DNA from: Bradysia coprophila
Taxonomy: Eukaryota; Arthropoda; Insecta; Diptera; Sciaridae
DNA length: 64,000 nt
Direction: 5' to 3'
NCBI RefSeq assembly: GCF_014529535.1
Contig: NW_023503584.1
Location: forward strand, 472,190 to 536,189
This document shows positions 56,816 to 64,000 of this stretch, piece by piece. Under the pieces are notes generated by a model. It ran no database searches and was not told the DNA's origin. It was given only the letters and a program-made list of their open reading frames with translations. The stretch's first letter is position 1. Each line of letters starts with the position of its first letter. A program made the position numbers and the translations under genes.

Positions 56816-57231
56816 CAGGGCCTATTTTTGGTAATTTTTTGGAAATTTTTACCAAAATTTCCAAAAAATTGCCAAAAAATTCCAAAAACTGAGATCGTCA
56901 AAAATTGAATTTTTTCACAAATTCGAACAGTTTCGGCAACTTCTGAGCTCAGCCTTGTGTCTTAGCCGGCTCTAAATGATTTTATTTGCTTACTGACGCT
57001 CTCATCTATCAAATTAATCACTTTCGACTTCATTTTAAAGCTGATAGTGTCAAGAATCAACTAAAATCGTTGAGGGCCGGCTAAAACACAAGGCTGAGCT
57101 CATGAGTTGCCGAAACTGTTCGAAATTGTGGAAAAATTCAATTTTTGATGATCTCAGTTTTTGGAAATTTTTGGCAATTTTTTGGAAATTTTGGTAAAAA
57201 TTTCCAAAAAAAATACCAAAAATAGGCCCTG
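56816..57231. mobile_element. hAT-type foldback MITE downstream of the bHLH gene
   Basis: Ends CAGGGCCTATTTTTGG and CCAAAAATAGGCCCTG are flanked by the exact 8-bp duplication TTTGCATC (56808-56815 and 57232-57239). Both arms contain GAGATCGTCAAAAATTG-type and GCTCAGCCTTGTGT pairs, so the element folds over most of its 416 bp. Confidence 0.9.
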
Positions 57232-57234
57232 TTT

Positions 57235-57315
57235 GCATCACTTGGATTGAAACCACGAAATTACAGTATACGAATTCACACAATACTGTGATTGAGTGGT
57301 TTCAATCCTGTGATG
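57235..57315. repeat. Short palindrome next to the hAT MITE
   Basis: GCATCACTTGGATTGAAACC and GGTTTCAATCCTGTGATGC face each other around a 38-bp centre. The left arm starts inside the right-hand copy of the hAT target duplication. Confidence 0.7.
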
Positions 57316-58293
57316 CACACAATGTTACACTCGTCACACCATGAAATACACAAACAAAAAAACCAAATAAAACACACCGTTCGAGGTTGAACTTGATTGT
57401 ATAGAAGAAGAATGAGAATAAAAACGAAACCGAAAATACGCGATCTAAAGGCGAACGAGTTGATCGTTCGATGTGCATCACACTACTCGTTGATACGGAG
57501 AGTAAGCTCCGCCTTCGTATCAAATTTCTCTCTTTGACGAATAACATAAACAAACTCCACCATTAAGGAAAACATAGCCTGGATCCCTAGACCTGTTTGC
57601 AAGGTCTGCTGAGAGATAATTAAAAAAGTGTGGTTTCCGATAACTTTTGACGCGTGATATTCAGTGTTTTCATGGTTTGATGAGTGTAAAATTAGGTTGA
57701 TGACTGGTATAGTAAATAGATTCCCCGACACCGTGTTCGTTTCTTCCTGAGATAGGAACCACATTATATATCCAAAAATATATATGTCTCTGGAATCATA
57801 TCACGACCAAGAATAAGTTAGGTGTAAATTTAAAATTGTTTTTACCATAATACCATAAAAGTACAGTTAATTAACCCGATTTGCCGGTTTCTTTAGTTTA
57901 TTTGTCTTCAATTATAGAGAAAAGGGATGCTTTACATAGGAAAGACTATTGAATTGAAGCACTTTTTAAACCAAACAAATTTTCAACTTTGACACATTTC
58001 TTAGGCCCACCACCCACCTTGTATTTTCTACACAATAGCTTCCTAAGCATTTTTTCCTGGTTCTTTCTATACAAGAGAAAAATGTCTGAAAACACGTATT
58101 TTAAGCTGGGAGCGGCAATCTATCAAAACTGAACCACTCCTACACAAAATGTATTTTTTTACTCTAGACAATAGATCTACTCGGTTTGCGAAACTGATGA
58201 CAAATTTTAGACATTTTTTTTCAAGCAATTCAGCGCTTTAATTTTCCTTAACTTCAAATATAATCATTTCACTGTTACTAATATATATTATCA
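57316..58293. other. Gene-free stretch
   Basis: It contains the diverged partner of the 1655-1855 repeat at 57520-57690. No supported ORF. Confidence 0.4.
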
Positions 58294-58722
58294 CATACGC
58301 GCGGTGTTCGGATGTCAAAATTACTTAACTAGAAGTTTAATTCAAAAATTACACTTCAGGTCTATGTTGCTGCCTCGTTTTCGCTTATGTGATAAAATAG
58401 AGTACACTTAGGACAAGGACAAGTGTACTTTATTTTATCACATAAGCGAAAACGAGACAACAACATAGAACTGAAGTGTAATTTTTGAATAGTGTTATGA
58501 TGAAAGAGATAGAAATATTTTGACAAGTACCCCAAGGCAACTTATAATAAACTGATCTTCGGTCCTCTCGCTCTCAACGTAACACGTTGAAAGATAACGC
58601 AATATTTTGACAAGTACCCCAAGGCAAGTTAAATTAACTAGTCTTCGGATCTCTCGCTCTGATCATAACAGTCTATTAAACTTCTAGCTAAGTAATTTTG
58701 ACATCCGAACACCGCGCGTATG
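58294..58722. mobile_element. TIR element with nested palindrome and internal tandem duplication
   Basis: CATACGCGCGGTGTTCGGAT continuing GTCAAAATTACTTA is inverted at 58689-58722. The left half contains a second palindrome (58362-58490: CGTTTTCGCTTATGTGATAA faces TTATCACATAAGCGAAAACG). The right half has two tandem copies of TTTGACAAGTACCCCAAGGC (58517 and 58609). Confidence 0.8.
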
Positions 58723-59229
58723 CGACAAAAGTATTTAATTCAACTTTCCATTAGAATTCTCTATGTTGACGGTTTTCTTGAAAAATATTTCAAAACCTAC
58801 AAAGGTGGCTCTGTTTAGTTTGCACACAAAGATTAGTACATGCAAACCTCGGGGTCTTGGCCCAGCTTACTTTGCTATTTAAATATTGTTCCCGGTCTGG
58901 CTAATCGATAAAATCGATGTATTGACAATCCGCATATTATTTATTTTGAATTTATAACATTTTAGTAGTTTCTCCAATGTGTCGTATATTAAAAATCACA
59001 ATAAAAATAAAGGATAAACATTCACCAAAATCCATCATGTTTTTTTGTTAAGTTGTCACTTGAGACTGCTCTCTGCATAACCATCAGATCTGCTGCATAG
59101 TGGGGAAAATGTCAGACTAGTTGATGATACACATGTTTACAATAATTAATATGGCTGCTGCATAAGAAAGATTTTATGTTTGAATAATCAAGTTTCCCCG
59201 AAGTAAATCTTTACGTTATAACTGGTAAC
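58723..59229. other. Upstream region of the transposase-derived gene
   Basis: No ORF. No inverted repeat matching the region after 62935 was recognised. Confidence 0.35.
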
Positions 59230-62200
59230 ATGCCTAAAAGAATTACTTGCTGCCTTTGTTCCAAAAGAGTGGAAACAAATAAACCAAGGGTGCGAATTGG
59301 AAGTCCTTCTGTGTGGCCGTTGTTCGAAATTCATATTGAAAAAATGAGTTTAGAAATTACATCTTTCTCAACTGAAGCAAATGTTTGCATGAAATGCTAC
59401 GGGATGTTATCGCATTATCAAATGTCTGACCGGGGATCAAACAAAGTGACGAAGGTTTCAAAGCCAGCGGACACTCAGTTGATCATAACAAAAAATGTTC
59501 TTCGAAGTGCTTCAAGAAATAATGAAAATGTTACAGATCCTGGTATGAAAGTGAATAGTAATCTACAATAACAACTTTTCTTAAGTTGCAATTAAAACTG
59601 TTTCATAGCTCATCAATCTTCATTACGTCAACCCGACACACCGACACCACAGCCACCCGGTAAATTATTTCCAACAACTAGCTACAATGCAGTTTAGCCC
59701 TTTCCGGTTTTCTTGTTTTGAGGGCCATAACTACACTTAACTGACATACGAATCGTATTTAATCTTATCAATAATTCTTTAATCTATGCCAATAAGTGCA
59801 AAGCTCAGAGGCGAGTACTTCATCGGAATCGTTGAATGGCGACATCTTGTCTACCCAAAATGAATCACATGTAGCGGTTAGAAGCAATAGACATTCGGAA
59901 TCTGATTCAGCAGTGCATAACGGTTCGATGATATTTACATTCTAATTATCGAATTCTTATAAGATGATAGAATTGCAGGTACGCCAGAATTAACAAAGAA
60001 TGTGTGCGTAGACGGGTTGGTGGTTAATACAGATGAAAGTCGCTCTTGTTTACACCGTGAAAATGAATCGTTTGAGCACAATGTAGATCAAGGTAACGAA
60101 ATCATTTTAGTGAAGTATCACTTAGCGACATAGATTTACGGAGGGCTGTCTTCGAAATCGTTTTTCTGTTATTTGCATGCAAAACATTAAATGATCTATG
60201 TCACATTTTGCATCAAGGTATTTTCTACTTTAGAATACGATGAAAACGTCGAAGACAATTCTCTGTACGATCCTTATCCGAATACATCTAAATTGGAGGA
60301 TCAAGTTCATGAAAACCTTGTTGAGGACGACCGGTCGATTGTTACTTCGTTGCACATTGAGTTTTTGCAGAATTCGGAGAATAGTAGTAGTAGTAGGAGT
60401 AGAGGTATGAGTTAACTTGCACCAAATAATATGGATTAATGACACAATTGAACTACGATATTTCTTGTACATCAGATGAAATTGGCGATACTATTGGTGA
60501 ATTCGAACCAGATTCGTTGTCTTCTTCATTGGCTTCGGGTGATAATGAAGAAACTTTGACTTTAACTAATGCCGATCTCATCGAACTAAATGTGCAAGGA
60601 GTGAAGAGTTCAGAATCGTATTGCTTCGTATGCAAATCGAAAACTGGGAGAAGTTCTATTCCTTGGGCGGCGATTCAACAAGTATGGTTTGAACTAAGAA
60701 TATACATTCCGAAGTCCAACAGAACATGCCAAGACCATATTGACGGAACGAAAAAATTCAAGAAAGAAGTTCTTGAAATTATTGAAGCCACCGAGCGCAA
60801 AATTACTGTAAAAAATGATCAGTTTGAACGTTGGTTACATGAAATATCGCAGCTTCCCCAATCCAGGCCATGTAATTTAGAAATTGATGGAATAGAAGCC
60901 GAGGAATACGTGATGTTCTTTGGTATCAAGAAAGAATTTTTTGACGATTTGTTAGAATATCTTATAGGTAAAACCTTTTAGTTCTTTTCCAGTCGAATCC
61001 TCATTTTTTCTTTGACAGGAATGAGAAATACTGATGCCCGATCACGTCGAAGTGCGTTAGGAATGTTTCTTATGCTGCTAAGAAACAATATGAAGCAGGA
61101 ACTGATAGCCTTCCATTTTTCAACAACACAACAAGTAGTCAGCCAAGCTATTGACAGTGTATCCATTGCACTTGAACAACATTTTGTACCCAAATATTTG
61201 GGATACCATCACATCACGCGTGAGGAGGCACTTCAGAAGCACTCACTTAAGCTGACATCGAATGTTTTGAATAAGCCAGAGAACTGCCTCGGTGTAATAG
61301 CTGATTGCACATATAATTATATAGAAAAACCAACCGACTATCAGCTTCAAAGAAAAACATTTTCATTGCACAAGAAACGAAATCTGCTCAAGCCACTCTA
61401 CATAGTTCTTCCCGATGGATACATCCTTGAGGCAGCTGGACCTTACTTTTGTGATGCTAAGAACAACGACGCTGCCAACATTCGACACCATTATGCCAAT
61501 TCCGACCTTCTGTTGTTCTTGGAGGAAGATGACTTCTTCATTTTCGACAGAGGCTACCGGGATGTTGTGGATGAAACAGAAGCACAGGGAAAAACTGTTT
61601 TCATGCCACACTTGTTGACGGGGAAACGAACCCATTTCGAGTGCTCTGAAGCTAATGACTCCAGAAAGGTAATTATCGTACTTTATATGAATATTTTAAG
61701 CAAACCACTCGGGAAAATTCTATTTACCAGTCAATTTGCTGTGTTGAGTATTTGCGTCATACCACCGACCCACCATTACATTTGACCAATGAAATTAACT
61801 TCGACATTGACCCTGTGACAGCATTTAACCATATTGTTCCCCCGAGTGAATTGGTATTCTGCTATCAAACTTCGATATCTAAGAGTTGTGATTGTAGTCT
61901 ATGTACGTACACATTCCCAACAAAAAGCGCTTCAGTAAAATCGAAGCAGGAAGCTGAGTAATCAATCGAAATAATAATTCCTTAAAGAGCCGAAGGTCCA
62001 GGAAAAGTAGCAGTAAAGCGTTACACTTAGTGCGACAAAACCTTAGATTCATTTTTTTTAACTGTTAACGATTGCATACGCGGCCCCTTAGAGTTACTTA
62101 TTACCGGTTTTACACATTTCAAGGTTGGGTTCTATTTACTGACACTATCACAAATTACGAAACTATCGATAACTTTTTGAGTTTTAATTGGATGTTAAAT

Positions 62201-62934
62201 GATTGCAGGTTACCATGAACAGATGGGTGGTGGAGGCCGTGAATGGGAGAATCAAAAATGTGTTTCCATTTTTTAAACACACTATTGAGGGAACGTATGT
62301 CCCTAAAATTATGAGATTCAACCGTATCGCCTGTGCCATCATGAACAAGTTTTTTCCACCACTGACCAGAAACAAAGAATTTCACGACGTTGTCTCTGAC
62401 GTCGTTCAAAATCACAATGTGAATACCAACAACCTCAAAAGTGAAATTGAAAGACTCGGCATTCAGCGCATGTCAGCCCGATGGCAGAAAGCATCTGACA
62501 CTTCGATTGCCGATTTTCCGGAGTTAAGCATGGATGATTTACAACGAATCACACTGGGCTCATACCAATTGAAAATGGCAGAGAAATACATCCAACAGCA
62601 CATGAAAAATGACTCCGAATTCGACATATATGTCCACAGACAGAACGATGAAATTATTCGTTCGAAAATTCAGTCTCGATTTTCAAATTCGAAAACCCAC
62701 AACTCTTGGATCAAATTCGATAAGAACCAGAATGGACATGACAGCATTACGGGCCTTTACTGTACTTGCAAAGTTGGCGAACGCACCCTTGGGTGTTGTA
62801 GTCACCTCGCTGCAGTAATTCGGTACCTGGGATATGATAGGCATCAACCTGTGCGGGTTGTGTCTCGGTCACGTAGTGCTTGGGATGCGATCGACTGTGC
62901 TGGAGAAAATTCTGAAAGCGAGGCTGAAGAATAA
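59230..62934 (+). CDS. DDE transposase-derived protein (Harbinger-like, DDE_Tnp_4) with a SWIM-like zinc finger
   Basis: Seven exons (59230-59542, 59809-59922, 59979-60092, 60234-60404, 60476-60967, 61019-61668, 62209-62934) splice in frame to 859 residues with no stop. The N-terminus has paired cysteines (C7/C10, C53/C56). A second zinc-binding candidate is C287/C290/C322/H325. Exons 2-4 encode acidic, Ser-rich linker. The catalytic domain runs through exons 6 and 7: Asp497 in GVIADCTYN, Asp547 in the GPYFCDAKNND motif and Glu627 in RWVVEAVNGR. This is the DDE_Tnp_4 pattern known from Harbinger/ISL2EU-type transposons. Residues near 800-820 (YCTCKVGERTLGCCSHLAAVI) form a SWIM-like C-x-C-xn-C-x-H finger. 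No terminal inverted repeats were found around the gene. Either an intron-containing element or a host-adopted gene. AATAAA at 63059. Confidence 0.82.
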
Positions 62935-64000
62935 ACGATAATCATAGTCTCCGTGACTGAAATCCAGTCATTTTCATTTATTAATTTTTGTGATTACATA
63001 TACGAAGGCTGTGAGCTTACTGCTAAAAATTCCATTTTTATAATGTTAATGAAGACTAAATAAAAACCTATTACAAAAATGTAGATTTAGAAGTTTTATC
63101 CACCATTAACCAGAAACAAAGAACTTTACGAAATCTGAAGAACCAGATAGAAATGGTTTGCTCTGGACAAGCACTGTACATTTATTGACACTTTCGACAC
63201 TGTCATAATTCAGTTTCGGCTGGACTTGATTCTATTCTAGGTTTGTAGTTATACATTGCAAAATATTTATCTTTGCAACACGATTTGATATCTGAGATTA
63301 CCACGGCAGTCATGTGAAACCTATATTAAATAGCAATATGTAAGAAACACATTTGTTTTTAAAAAGAAAATATATCTACAATTTACACCATCACAAATTC
63401 CAGTACGACAGATCTTAAAAGCAAAACACATAATTTTTGTTCATACATGAATGAATTTAGCCGTTTATTTATTTATCTCTGAATGATATTTACATCAGAT
63501 CCATTATGTCATATGCTGCCAACAAAAAAAAAAAAAAAATCACTCATACACTTTGTTCGCCGCTCTCATCTTTCAGCCGAATTTATGATCTTAGCCCGTA
63601 TTAACCTTTTGGTATGCAATCGCACTGCCAATCGTCAACCGAAGAGACGCAAATGACGTATGATTTATGACTTTTACGTCATTTGCGCTGTCTAATATGT
63701 TATTGCGAAAGACTGTCCGTTACACCCAAACTCCTTAGGTGACTAGGATTCAGAAAAAGTAAATGTCTGTGAGAAAGATTAGATTTTAAATATCAACTTT
63801 CCAAAAGTATCAATAGTTATTTTATTTTTGCACACCAAAATGACGGAGCAACACTCAAAATAAGACGTCACAATCACAAATTATTCACTTTCGAAATGGT
63901 AACAGGAGACGGAAATTTTTCAACAGAAAAAGGGACATCGCTGCTCATACTCCATTTAATTTATTTTTAAAAGTGTAAAATTTTCTATGACAGAATACAC
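62935..64000. other. Downstream region of the transposase-derived gene
   Basis: The 3' UTR with AATAAA at 63059 is followed by a short segment at 63095-63140 that resembles part of exon 7 (CCACCATTAACCAGAAACAAAGAA against the exon around 62356). A small palindrome (GCAAATGACGTA/TACGTCATTTGCG) lies at 63650-63690. No gene. Confidence 0.5.

Noticed and set aside
61752-61961. Extra exon inside intron 6 of the transposase-like gene
   Set aside because: The flanking exons join in phase 0 to give the continuous RK-VTMNRWVVE motif; no splice-compatible frame links this ORF to both sides.

Overview
The window looks like a dipteran-type insect genome segment. It is AT-rich, its genes are split by short GT-AG introns, and it is crowded with small transposable elements. 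The best-matched proteins are animal or insect families: G-alpha-i with an insect-like sequence, ataxin-10, a CDGSH iron-sulfur protein, a TAL-type bHLH factor and a RING/SPRY protein. I cannot name the species; a nematoceran fly such as a fungus gnat would fit, but that is a guess.

Layout. 0-14 kb (+): repeats, then a complete six-exon G-alpha-i gene (2251-13807) whose first intron is 9.4 kb and hosts a large foldback element and a Helentron-like element with an internal 144-bp satellite. 14-19.6 kb: no genes seen, several inverted-repeat elements. 19.8-21.4 kb (-): ataxin-10 in three coding exons. 22-25 kb: a 36-bp minisatellite and a second, inverted Helentron-like copy. 25.4-38.8 kb (+): two paralogous eight-exon amidase genes flank a gene for a secreted cysteine-rich repeat protein, followed by a CISD3-like gene. 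39.1-41.4 kb: a 2.3-kb hAT-like non-autonomous element. 42.5-43.7 kb (+): an RNF41-like RING protein with a SPRY-like C-terminus. 44-55 kb: dense repeat territory with a decayed LINE fragment, several TIR elements and an LTR-like element with apparently identical ends. 55.1-56.5 kb (+): a TAL1/HLH3B-type bHLH gene. 59.2-62.9 kb (+): a seven-exon intact DDE (Harbinger-like) transposase-derived gene ending in a SWIM-like zinc finger.

The genes do not form an evident pathway, with one possible exception. The amidase pair and the cysteine-rich secreted protein lie together in a locus that has undergone tandem duplication; the upstream region of amidase copy 1 has a counterpart immediately after the cysteine-rich gene. 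The most distinctive coding observation is that cysteine-rich gene: three consecutive exons of exactly 162 nt, all phase 1-1, each encode one eight-cysteine module. A fourth module is joined to a basic amphipathic tail.

Mobile DNA is unusually readable here. Five hAT-type elements have 8-bp target duplications (four exact, one with a single mismatch). Exon boundaries were placed by hand from splice consensus and reading-frame continuity. No database search was possible, so family assignments rest on recognised motifs.
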